From assembly GCA_030064795.1 (NCBI GenBank), contig JASJEI010000415.1, positions 1-7,119 on the forward strand: 7,119 nt of DNA, written 5' to 3'. The DNA comes from Pleurocapsa sp. MO_226.B13. Lineage in GTDB: Bacteria > Cyanobacteriota > Cyanobacteriia > Cyanobacteriales > Xenococcaceae. This document shows, piece after piece, positions 1-6,497 of the stretch. Position numbers and translations under genes: made by a program. The notes under the pieces were generated by a model that ran no database searches, had not been told where the DNA came from, and saw only the letters and a program-made list of their open reading frames with translations. How positions within the stretch are numbered: the first letter of the stretch is position 1; every line of letters begins with the position of its first letter.

Positions 1-588
1 ATGTGCAGTTGGGAGAGATTTTGTACCTTTGCTAGAGAACCAGAAAAACGCCGAGTCGGTATTGATGCCAGAATTACCGTCGATGGGGTTTTCTATGAAG
101 TAGAGCCAGATCTAGCGGGAGAAAAAGTAGTTTTGTGGTGGGGACTATTTGACAGCGAACTTTATGTCGAACACGAATCTACTCGCTATGGTCCTTATCA
201 TCCTGTAGGTAATCCTATACCTCTCGGTCGCTATCGCAGCTTCAAGAAAACTACTACCCAGAGAAGAGCCGACCGCATCGAAGTTCTGGCGAAAAAACTA
301 TCTTTACCTCCCTCGTCGGGAGGAACGGTTAAGTTACCAGTAATCGCCGAAAATGTGATTCCCTTTCCCGTTCAATCCTTTGTTGACCCCGACCCCTTTG
401 GGGAACTGTTCTTTGCCAATACTATTGCTGCCAAACACGCTATTGCCGATTACCTAGTCAAACCTCTAGCCAAGTTAACCCCAGAACAAATGTCAGCAGT
501 CAATTCAATTCTCGAAACTACTCTCAATAAACAAGAAGTGATGAGCCAGATTCGGGCATATTTTAGCGATGAGCCAGGGGAGGTGTAG
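1..588 (+). CDS. Mu/TniA-type DDE transposase, C-terminal part (5' end outside window)
   Basis: This would be the strand-transfer transposase of the element, cutting and joining the transposon ends. Only the last 195 residues are visible. The frame is open to the window edge and the first codon happens to be ATG, but the protein begins mid-domain, so this is not taken as the true start. Residues about 18-80 match the post-catalytic beta-barrel of Mu/TniA-like transposases, with the recognisable run RRVGIDARITVDGVFYEV, then LWWGLFDSELYVEH, RYGPYHPVG and RYRSFKK. The DDE catalytic core would lie upstream and is not seen. The tail (about 125-190) begins DPDPFGELFFAN and looks helical; in MuA and TnsB the equivalent tail contacts the ATPase partner. 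The stop is 2 bases before the ATPase gene, so the two are almost certainly co-transcribed. Family assignment is from sequence recognition only. Confidence 0.82.
   Translation: MCSWERFCTFAREPEKRRVGIDARITVDGVFYEVEPDLAGEKVVLWWGLFDSELYVEHESTRYGPYHPVGNPIPLGRYRSFKKTTTQRRADRIEVLAKKLSLPPSSGGTVKLPVIAENVIPFPVQSFVDPDPFGELFFANTIAAKHAIADYLVKPLAKLTPEQMSAVNSILETTLNKQEVMSQIRAYFSDEPGEV
577..585 (+). promoter_or_regulatory. Ribosome binding site of the ATPase gene, inside the transposase 3' end
   Basis: GGGGAGGTG is a strong Shine-Dalgarno sequence whose GGAGG core lies 7 bases before the GTG at 591. It decides the start of the ATPase gene. It sits in the last codons of the transposase, so translation of the two genes is likely coupled. 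Confidence 0.75.
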
Positions 589-590
589 AA

Positions 591-1562
591 GTGTTTAGCG
601 AAGTAATGGAATATTTTGGTTTGGAAAAAGAACTCGACCATCTAGGATTTTTTGAAACCGAAGCCCAGGCTCATTTAGAGAAGGAACTCAAGAAAATCAT
701 TGCTCAAGGTAGATTAATTGCCCTCTCTGGCATCGTCGGTTCTGGTAAAACCACCTTCCTGCAACGCTTAATCAACGATTTGAACAGCACCAAAGAAATT
801 ATTGTCTCCCGTTCTTTAGCTGTGGAGTCAGATAAAGTCAGTCTCTCAACTCTGATTACTGCGTTGTTTTACGACCTATCAACGGAGAAAGATTTAAAAG
901 TTCCTACCCAACCAGAAAAGCGAGAGCGAAGACTGCTTGCACTGATTCAAAAGTGTCACCAAACCGTAGCTTTGTTTGTGGATGATGCTCACGGACTGCA
1001 CCACCGTACCTTAGTAGGGCTAAAGCGATTGATTGAATTAGTTCGCCATAACGGAGGAACTTTGAGCGTTGTTTTAGCAGGGCATCCCAAACTGAAAAAT
1101 GACCTCAAAAGACCAGCCCTTGAAGAAATTGGCGGACGTACTAATGCTTTTGCCCTGGAAGGAATTCGCGGTCATCAAGAGGAATATATTGAATGGGTTT
1201 TGAAACAGGCTACCAAAAATAAGCTTCAACCGACAGAGATTCTGACCCAAGAGGCAATTACCTTTCTTGGAGAGCGATTATCAACTCCCTTACAAATAGA
1301 ACAATATCTAACCCTAGCAATGACTGAAGCCTATCAAGTAGGAGTCAAACCGATTACCGCCGAGTTTATGGAAACGGTCTTGGCAATTGGTTTAGATGAC
1401 CTCGAACCTAGTTTGATTCGTCATGGGTACAATGCCAAAACTTTGGCGGAGTTATTGAATGTGAGTACTTCGGAGGTACGTTCTTTTCTGCATGGTCAAT
1501 TACCTCCAGGGAGAACGACTGATATGCGAGAGCAGATGCTCAAAATTGGTATTCCTTTGTAA
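591..1562 (+). CDS. AAA+ transposition ATPase of the MuB/TniB/TnsC class
   Basis: This is the ATP-dependent DNA-binding partner of the transposase. In this class it selects target DNA and activates strand transfer. The 323-residue protein has a Walker A motif GIVGSGKTT (residues 47-55), a Walker B motif VALFVDDAH (126-134) and a sensor-1-like strand SVVLAGHPKL (159-168). A lid region follows, then a C-terminal helical part with RHGYNAKTLAELLNVSTSEV (278-297), which resembles a helix-turn-helix. The length is normal for a single-domain member. The start is GTG at 591, chosen for the strong Shine-Dalgarno at 577-585 and for the N-terminus MFSEVMEYFGL, typical of these ATPases. It sits 2 bases after the transposase stop and 24 bases before the pentapeptide gene, forming an operon. 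The closest look-alikes are often labelled ExeA-like or simply AAA family ATPase. Its target preference is unknown. Confidence 0.88.
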   Translation: MFSEVMEYFGLEKELDHLGFFETEAQAHLEKELKKIIAQGRLIALSGIVGSGKTTFLQRLINDLNSTKEIIVSRSLAVESDKVSLSTLITALFYDLSTEKDLKVPTQPEKRERRLLALIQKCHQTVALFVDDAHGLHHRTLVGLKRLIELVRHNGGTLSVVLAGHPKLKNDLKRPALEEIGGRTNAFALEGIRGHQEEYIEWVLKQATKNKLQPTEILTQEAITFLGERLSTPLQIEQYLTLAMTEAYQVGVKPITAEFMETVLAIGLDDLEPSLIRHGYNAKTLAELLNVSTSEVRSFLHGQLPPGRTTDMREQMLKIGIPL

Positions 1563-1574
1563 GTAAAAAAACTT

Positions 1575-1583
1575 GAGAGGTGA
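1575..1583 (+). promoter_or_regulatory. Ribosome binding site of the pentapeptide-repeat gene
   Basis: GAGAGGTGA precedes the ATG at 1587, with its GAGG core 6 bases upstream. It supports real translation of the passenger gene and fixes its start. Confidence 0.6.
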
Positions 1584-1586
1584 TTT

Positions 1587-2135
1587 ATGGATAGAGAAGA
1601 ACTATTACGAAGATATGCTGCTGGAGAAAGAGATTTTAGTGGACTGGATTTAAGTAATATAAGTCCTCCTGTTTCAGAATTTAGTGAATACTTCTCTAAT
1701 AATTATGGTTTGAATAGTTGTAACTTTCGTGGAGCTAACTTTAGTTACGTCAACTTTTCTCACACTTTTCTAATGTACTGCGATTTTAGAGACACTATTT
1801 GTTTTCGAGCCAACTTTACTGCCTCTGTTTTCAGTGGTACTGATTTTACTGGGGCTGATTTGAGGGAAGCCAATCTCAATGCTCTTGAAGGAATTGGAGT
1901 TATTTTTGAAAACGTAGATTTTCGTGGTGTCAATCGCATTGGAAATTTCGTTGATGACCGAACTCTCTGTCTCCGCAATTGTATTGGGGGCAATGGAGAG
2001 TTTATCGAATTGTTCAATGAAGATACCGTTCGAGCTGAAATTCGTGCAGAGATTCGTAGGGAAAGGAATCAATTGGGTAAATTTCATCCTATCCCTAAAA
2101 AGCGTAATATCGATGATGATGCTATCCCGTTCTAA
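1587..2135 (+). CDS. Pentapeptide-repeat protein, transposon passenger
   Basis: This 182-residue protein has a pentapeptide-repeat core, seen as successive A(N/D)(L/F)xx-like units: FSGLDLSN near residues 17-24, then CNFRGANFSYVNFSHTFLMYCDFRDTICFRANFTASVFSGTDFTGADLREANL from about 45 to 98 (cited in pieces: CNFRGANFSYVNFS, FRANFTASVF, TDFTGADLREANL). The stack is short and interrupted. The tail is charged (RAEIRAEIRRER, then KKRNIDDDAIPF) and is not repetitive. No signal peptide or membrane span is visible, so it is probably cytosolic. Some pentapeptide proteins mimic DNA and protect gyrase (Qnr, MfpA), but most cyanobacterial ones have no known function, and nothing here shows gyrase binding. 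It lies between the ATPase gene and the transposon end, in the same direction, so it is either a passenger or an accessory factor of the transposon. Confidence 0.8.
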   Translation: MDREELLRRYAAGERDFSGLDLSNISPPVSEFSEYFSNNYGLNSCNFRGANFSYVNFSHTFLMYCDFRDTICFRANFTASVFSGTDFTGADLREANLNALEGIGVIFENVDFRGVNRIGNFVDDRTLCLRNCIGGNGEFIELFNEDTVRAEIRAEIRRERNQLGKFHPIPKKRNIDDDAIPF

Positions 2136-2162
2136 ATCATTTTAAATCGACCAACACAGAGG

Positions 2163-2322
2163 TTTTGCAGATAATGTGAGCCTGAGTTAGTTTTTGCGAG
2201 CCGTTTGCAGATTAATCTGAGTCCATTCGGATTTATTGTGAGCCGAAGCGATTATTTTTTGCAGATTAATCTGAGCCGAAAACGGCAGTTTTTGCGAGCC
2301 GAGGCTCTAGCTTTTGCAAGCC
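2163..2322 (+). repeat. Array of seven degenerate direct repeats at the transposon right end
   Basis: The repeats all have the form TTTTGC-(insert)-GAGCC. Long units are TTTTGCAGATAATGTGAGCC (2163-2182), TTTGCAGATTAATCTGAGTC (2204-2223), a divergent GGATTTATTGTGAGCC (2229-2244) and one ending GCAGATTAATCTGAGCC (2255-2277). Short units lack the middle: TTTTTGCGAGCC occurs identically at 2191-2202 and 2289-2300, and TTTTGCAAGCC lies at 2312-2322, nearest the end. All are in the same direction. Several directly repeated sites of this kind are what Mu, Tn7, Tn402-like and CAST element ends carry as transposase-binding sites. The array lies between the last passenger gene and the broken resolvase, where such an end should be. 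The binding role is inferred. Confidence 0.75.
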
Positions 2323-2329
2323 ACTACAC

Positions 2330-2689
2330 TTAGATCGGTTGGCTCGTTCTACTTTGCATCTATGTCAAATTGCCGAAATCCTTAAGCAAAAACAGGTTTC
2401 TCTTCAGGTACTCGACCAAAATATCAACACTAGCGATGCTACAGGACGACTGCTGTTTAATATTTTGGGAGCGATCGCTCAGTTTGAAACGGAAATTCGC
2501 GCCGAGCGTCAGATGGACGGGATTAACAAGGCTAAAGAGAGAGGAGTTCCTTTTGGCAGAAAGAAAAAGATGACCAATAAACAAGTTGAGGAGCTAATCG
2601 AACGAAGAAAGTCAGGAACTCTAATTAAAACTCTGATGGCTGATTACAACTTATCTAAAGCTAGCGTTTATAGATATTTGAATAAGTAA
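2330..2689 (+). pseudogene. Serine resolvase/invertase, 5'-truncated (C-terminal part)
   Basis: A complete member would be a site-specific recombinase of the resolvase/invertase family. The visible frame starts LDRLARSTLHLCQIAEIL, the conserved catalytic-domain segment with the RLxRS arginines. It continues through VLDQNINTSDATGRLLFNIL and AQFETEIRAERQMDGINKAK (the E helix), then GVPFGRKKK, and ends in a resolvase helix-turn-helix (about KQVEELIERRKSG to LSKASVYRYLNK). The first 65 or so residues, including the nucleophilic serine, are absent, and the coding frame stops making sense exactly at the transposon end. The fragment cannot be catalytic on its own. The missing half probably lies beyond the transposon's left end, outside the window. 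An internal start such as TTG at 2339 would not give a functional protein. Confidence 0.82.
2471..2478. repeat. HIP1 octamer GCGATCGC
   Basis: This palindromic octamer is highly over-represented in many cyanobacterial genomes. It lies inside the resolvase fragment. I saw no other full copy in the window, including none in the 3-kb TIR-WD40 gene. It supports a cyanobacterial host for the backbone but is not proof. Confidence 0.6.
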
Positions 2690-2891
2690 TTCAAAGTTAC
2701 TAATGAGTGTCATTTAATTCTAAAGATTTAGTCTCGTTTATTGCTAAAGTTTACATTTTAAGACGAAACCATAAGGTATGTAGGGTACTGATAATTTTCG
2801 CTTAATTTTTATTGAGAAAAGTCATGGTAACTGAGAATCACCCCCTAGTTATTGCGAAAAATCCATAACTAGCAATTATGAATTTTTCCAG
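2690..2891. other. AT-rich intergenic stretch after the resolvase fragment
   Basis: No ORF with recognisable content is present. The main structure is the inverted repeat described separately at 2845-2888. Upstream of it is GGTAACTGAGAATCACC (2826-2842), which is partly self-complementary and could be an IS terminus, although I cannot identify a partner end in the window. Confidence 0.4.
2845..2888. repeat. Overlapping inverted repeats forming a strong hairpin
   Basis: GAAAAATCCATAA (2856-2868) pairs with TTATGAATTTTTC (2876-2888) as a 13-bp stem with one mismatch and a 7-base loop. An alternative, overlapping perfect 8-bp inverted repeat is CTAGTTAT (2845-2852) with ATAACTAG (2865-2872). 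The right arm contains five Ts, so it could act as a terminator for the resolvase transcript. The two mutually exclusive pairings could equally mark an IS end or an operator. Confidence 0.5.
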
Positions 2892-3020
2892 ATGTATCAA
2901 CCTCTATTGAGTTGTCGAATTTGTAGTGATAAAAAATACAAATATCAAACCTACTCTAGACAAGCATTTAAGGTCGATATGACCCTAAAATGTGCGAATC
3001 GTGGTCATCCCCCTAGATAA
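2892..3020 (+). CDS. Small 42-residue ORF with Cys pairs, possible IS remnant
   Basis: The ORF starts MYQPLLSCRICSDKKY and ends CANRGHPPR. It has a CxxC at residues 8-11 and a later Cys34-x4-His39, so four possible zinc ligands. The N-terminus resembles the opening of short zinc-ribbon IS transposases (of the IS1 type), but I cannot confirm the family. No clear Shine-Dalgarno precedes it. Its 3' end overlaps the 3' end of the integrase remnant on the other strand, which suggests truncation at an old junction near 3010. It may be non-coding. Confidence 0.25.
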   Translation: MYQPLLSCRICSDKKYKYQTYSRQAFKVDMTLKCANRGHPPR

Positions 3021-3345
3021 CGTTCTAATGCAGAGAGGGTTTTGTGTCCCGATATCGCCTGTATGTGTCTCAAGGGTAGCCAGCATCGCTCATACGGGTT
3101 AGAGCCGTGCGACGAAAGCTGTGGGTGCTGACCCCTTCAATCTCCAGCTTCTTACAGACCTCTCGTAAGATCGCGTCTGCACTCACTTTTCGGATGTGGT
3201 TTCTGCCATGTCTACCTGGAAACAGATAGGGGCGAGTATGCCAGAGATCGCTGGTGTGATGCTCTGTCAGATACTCCTTGAACTGAGGATGTACCTGGCT
3301 TAGTTTAACGCCGTTTAGAGAGTCTGATGGACAGCATCTACTCTT
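3005..3345 (-). pseudogene. Tyrosine recombinase/integrase, C-terminal remnant with frameshift
   Basis: On the minus strand the first frame reads VHPQFKEYLTEHHTSDLWH, YLFPGRHGRNHIRKVSADAI, then GVSTHSFRRTALTRMSDAGY, and runs into TGA after P. Shifting one base there restores LRHIQAISGHKTLSALERYL. The break lies at the GGG run at 3074-3076, where one base appears to be missing. The catalytic HxxR (HSFR), the later His (SGHK) and the nucleophilic Tyr (ERY) with normal H-to-Y spacing are all recognisable, so this was a phage-integrase family recombinase. The N-terminal core-binding domain and first catalytic Arg are missing: the frame hits a stop at 3346-3348, and the TIR-WD40 gene ends 25 bases further on. 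The C-terminus stops soon after the Tyr (LGG, then stop), so that end is probably truncated too. Confidence 0.78.
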
Positions 3346-3372
3346 CTATCAGGAGCGATCTTCGAACGCTTG

Positions 3373-6300
3373 TCACGGAATGAATTCCTTCATCGGCGTC
3401 ATGCTCGCCTTTTGTTCTTCGCTGTTCATGTCACCCCACGAGCGTACATCGCATGATCCTCCAAGGTTCCGAAGCCGCTGAAGTCGTTCCAGCCATTCCT
3501 GGTGAGTAAACAGACGCTTGGTCCCATTACTCCTGTTCCAAGCGTAACCGACACGGACCTCTACTGAGAGAATCAGTCTCTCAACATCGCGACAGGCGGG
3601 TGCTTCCAATTGCCAGAGTTCGCCACCGCCAAGCGTAAATACCTGGTTGCCAGACGGGCTGAACTCAACCTCGTTAAGGGACCTGCCAGTGGAGAATCCT
3701 TTACGCCACAGTGCTCCAGTCGTCGAATCCCAAAGATAAGCTCTGGGTTGCGCCAGAGGACCGCCGGTACCAGTAAGGATAGTTCTTCCGTTAGGACTCC
3801 ACGCCACTGATACTACTGGCTCGTCGTGCTTCATAATGGCGCCTTGCTGTTCCTGGGTTGTCGCGTTCCAGACTCTGGTTGCGTTGCCAGCCGCAGTGAC
3901 GAATCTCCCTCCGTCCGGACTGAATGCTGCAGCGACAACCTTGCTTCCGTGCTCGAGAGCTTTCAGTACCTGACTGCCAGTCTCAATGTCCCATTGAATC
4001 GTCCTGCTTCCGCTTGCAGTAAGAAGCAGAGAGCCTGTCGAATTAAATGCCACTACGTTTACATTGTCATCATGAACCAGATCGACTCCTAATGCTTGCC
4101 CACTGCTAGCGTCCCACAATCGCACAGTTTTGTCCCAAGCACTGGTAGCAATAAAGTTGCCCTGAGGACTAAATGCAGAGCTCAGGATACCATTTTCGTG
4201 CTTAAACTCACCGGTTACTTCCAGTGATTCTAGATCCCAAATCCGACCAGTTCCGTCGTTACCGATGGTGAGTGCCGATTTTCCCTGTGGATGAAACTCA
4301 ACGTGAGTAAGAAAGGTATTAGTAAGCAACTCACCCCTTGGTCTGCCGCTATCCATCTCCCACAGCTGTGCTGTGCGCCCCAATGTGCTTAATCCAAAGC
4401 GTCCATCAGGACTTATGTCGATCGTTCGAATACTTCGGGAGCCTAATGGAGGGATGCCACCGTAAACATCTCTTAAGTCTTCATCAGAATGCTCTAATGC
4501 ATCGCCGATTAAGTCACCCGTTTTGGTGTCAAATCTCTGAAGTTCACCTCCAGCGCTCCCGGCGAGGAAAACCCTTCCATCCGGCGCAAAGGCTCCGGCA
4601 GTGATCATGCCTGCATCGACAATTTTGAGCTCAATCTCAGGTTCCGGAAGGGCTTCCGTAATCCAAGATCGGACCATGTTTGGGCCGGCTGTCAGGATAG
4701 TATTGCCGTCTGGACTAAATGAAACATCATAGATACTTGCATCCTGAAAGAGTGGCTGCCCCATAGCTTTACCTGATGCAGAATTCCACAGGCGTGCAGT
4801 GTTCTTCGAATCACCTGTCAGGATCAAGGGCAGTGTAGGGTGGAAAGCTGCGGATGTGACGTGTTCGTGTCCCGGCAACTCTTTGAGATGTTCCCAATTG
4901 CCGCCGCTTGCGACCACTACCTTGTTCGCTCCTCCGGCGAGTGCTGTTTTCCCGTCGCTGCTAAATGCCACAACATCAACATGGGCACCGTCAAAGTTGA
5001 CTGCTTGCCCAACCTGCTGGTCCATTTCCAGATCCCAAAAAAATGCGATCTGCCAGCCACCAACCAGCATTGTGCGTCTGTCAGGGCTGAATGCAATGGC
5101 ATTCACACGACCGTCGATTCCGCGCGTAATGCGGTGCATGTGCTCGAAAACAGGCACTCCAGTCATGGCATTCCATACGCCAAACCATCCATCCCAGTCT
5201 CCTGTTACGACTAGTTGCCCATCAGGACTGAACATCGCGACCGTCACATTGTCCTTATGAAACATGGGTTCGCCTAATGGTTGCCCCGTCTTGGCTTCCC
5301 ATAGCTGTGCCGTGTTGTCCCAGCTGCCAGTCAACACGCGCTGTCCATCTGGACTAATTGCAACTGCCGAGATGGAATCGGCATGCTTGAGGCTCTGCCC
5401 GATTGGCGTACCGTCTTCGACATTCCAAAGCTGAGCAGTGTTGTCGTAACTTCCTGCAATCAACGTCTTGCTGTCGGCACTAAAGGCGGTCGATGAGAGT
5501 TGGTTTATCAGGATTGGCCGCCTAATAGGAGAGTTTGTCTCTGAGTCCCAAATCCGCACCGCGTCATCCGATTGAGTCCGAATAAGTTGGCCGTCGGAAT
5601 TGAAGCTTGCGCGGCGTACGATACCGTCGTGTACTAGTGTTCCCCGGAGTCTGGAGCTCCAAGATGCCAGCAAACTCGCCGCAGCATGAGTTTGCGGATC
5701 ATCTGGAAGACCGCGCTCAGCAGCTTGTGCATACCAGAAGAGTTGATCGCTCAATCGGCCCTGTTGTCTGTTGTTTTCCGCAAGGACGAGATAGGCGCGC
5801 GTCTCTGCGGAAACGGCTGTGCGTCGCTGGACAGTTTCAGCATCCTTTGCACGTACCGCTTCCCACGCCTGCCATGTAGCTGTGGCTGACAAGAGGAACA
5901 TGAGCACCGCCAAGAGCTGGAAAACCCGCATTCGGCGGGAGTCTCGCCGCGTGCCATGGAAGGCTTTCCTAAGCTCGCCAATGGTGTCATCAGCGGGATC
6001 GTCATCGGGGTGTGGTAAGGTTTCTGGAAGCCAAAGCCAATCCTCGTCTATTACACGGCGCGCCAATTTTGAGGAACTACCGGCCAGATTAGCCGCTGCC
6101 TCAAGGGCGTTGTTCACATTGATGATTATCGGCTTCCGGACAGTCCTCTTTTCAGCCTGAGCGTCGCAATAGATGTCGATTTCGCGATGCACCCAGTATG
6201 ACTCAGTAAGAGATTGGATGCGTCCGACTACAACAAGATATGTACTGGAGTGCACTCGACGACGAGTTAGTGTCCTCAGGTCATTTCCGCCCCAAAATTC

Positions 6301-6438
6301 TTGTTGATCCAAACATACGTGATAGCCCTCTTGATCCAAACGTCGTTTCAGTTCCTGTGGATAATTCGTTCCGTCGTCACGCGCATACGAAATAAAGAAG
6401 TCGAATCCCCATATATTGTCGATGATGGATTTGAACAT
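3373..6438 (-). CDS. TIR - transmembrane - WD40 repeat protein, candidate defence protein
   Basis: The protein has 1021 residues from ATG at 6438. The frame extends to a TTG at 6507, but those 23 codons precede the TIR domain and cross two palindromes, so the ATG is preferred; neither start has a clear Shine-Dalgarno. Residues about 10-110 are a TIR domain: FDFFISYARDDGTNYPQELK, GYHVCLDQQEF, then YWVHREIDIY. Its Glu86 sits where SARM1-type TIR NADases carry the catalytic Glu (W-V-H-x-E-I). A single membrane span lies at about 172-190 (FQLLAVLMFLLSATATWQAW), with Arg-rich sequence before it. Residues about 210-262 resemble the helical linker before propellers (LAENNRQQGRLSDQLFWYAQ). About 16 WD40 repeats follow (264-945), many with SPDG and LW/IW-D, enough for two propellers. 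The tail ends THQEWLERLQRLRNLGG. There is no NACHT, NB-ARC or nSTAND NTPase. Base composition is richer in G+C than in the transposon genes. TIR activity and a defence role are inferred. Confidence 0.88.
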   Translation of the reverse strand: MFKSIIDNIWGFDFFISYARDDGTNYPQELKRRLDQEGYHVCLDQQEFWGGNDLRTLTRRRVHSSTYLVVVGRIQSLTESYWVHREIDIYCDAQAEKRTVRKPIIINVNNALEAAANLAGSSSKLARRVIDEDWLWLPETLPHPDDDPADDTIGELRKAFHGTRRDSRRMRVFQLLAVLMFLLSATATWQAWEAVRAKDAETVQRRTAVSAETRAYLVLAENNRQQGRLSDQLFWYAQAAERGLPDDPQTHAAASLLASWSSRLRGTLVHDGIVRRASFNSDGQLIRTQSDDAVRIWDSETNSPIRRPILINQLSSTAFSADSKTLIAGSYDNTAQLWNVEDGTPIGQSLKHADSISAVAISPDGQRVLTGSWDNTAQLWEAKTGQPLGEPMFHKDNVTVAMFSPDGQLVVTGDWDGWFGVWNAMTGVPVFEHMHRITRGIDGRVNAIAFSPDRRTMLVGGWQIAFFWDLEMDQQVGQAVNFDGAHVDVVAFSSDGKTALAGGANKVVVASGGNWEHLKELPGHEHVTSAAFHPTLPLILTGDSKNTARLWNSASGKAMGQPLFQDASIYDVSFSPDGNTILTAGPNMVRSWITEALPEPEIELKIVDAGMITAGAFAPDGRVFLAGSAGGELQRFDTKTGDLIGDALEHSDEDLRDVYGGIPPLGSRSIRTIDISPDGRFGLSTLGRTAQLWEMDSGRPRGELLTNTFLTHVEFHPQGKSALTIGNDGTGRIWDLESLEVTGEFKHENGILSSAFSPQGNFIATSAWDKTVRLWDASSGQALGVDLVHDDNVNVVAFNSTGSLLLTASGSRTIQWDIETGSQVLKALEHGSKVVAAAFSPDGGRFVTAAGNATRVWNATTQEQQGAIMKHDEPVVSVAWSPNGRTILTGTGGPLAQPRAYLWDSTTGALWRKGFSTGRSLNEVEFSPSGNQVFTLGGGELWQLEAPACRDVERLILSVEVRVGYAWNRSNGTKRLFTHQEWLERLQRLRNLGGSCDVRSWGDMNSEEQKASMTPMKEFIP

Positions 6439-6463
6439 GGTGGTATATGTAAAGTATGCTCGT

Positions 6464-6476
6464 TGCCTCAGAGGCA
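6464..6476. repeat. Palindrome TGCCTCaGAGGCA upstream of the TIR-WD40 ATG
   Basis: A perfect 6-bp inverted repeat around one central base, 26 bases before the ATG at 6438. It could be an operator or a small hairpin in the 5' leader. No regulator gene is visible nearby. Confidence 0.45.
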
Positions 6477-6497
6477 CATTTTCTACCCAAGCTAATC

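Larger units (their letters stand above)
1..2328 (+). mobile_element. Right-hand part of a Mu/Tn7-like transposon
   Basis: This stretch contains the end of a DDE transposase gene, a MuB/TniB/TnsC-class ATPase gene, a pentapeptide-repeat gene and a terminal array of degenerate direct repeats. The proposed right end is the TACA at 2325-2328, because Mu/Tn7-class elements end in 5'-TG...CA-3' and the coding frame of a serine resolvase resumes directly after it. The left end lies outside the window, so total size, left-end repeats and target duplication cannot be seen. If the duplication is 5 bp, as is usual for this class, it would be CTTAG at 2329-2333. No TniQ, TnsA, resolvase or Cas gene lies between the ATPase and the right end. 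The existence of the element is well supported; the exact terminal base is inferred. Confidence 0.72.

Noticed and set aside
1760..2087. Minus-strand and shifted ORFs over the pentapeptide gene
   Set aside because: They overlap a well-supported gene with a clear repeat pattern and their own sequences are low-complexity.
2163..2322. CRISPR array
   Set aside because: Units differ in length and sequence, spacing is irregular and very short (about 13-33 bases start to start), and no cas gene is near. The pattern fits transposon-end binding sites.
3610..6160. Several plus-strand ORFs of 66-153 codons opposite the TIR-WD40 gene
   Set aside because: They are antisense to a long, clearly conserved coding frame and show no domain features. 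They are expected by-products of the G+C-richer WD40 codons.
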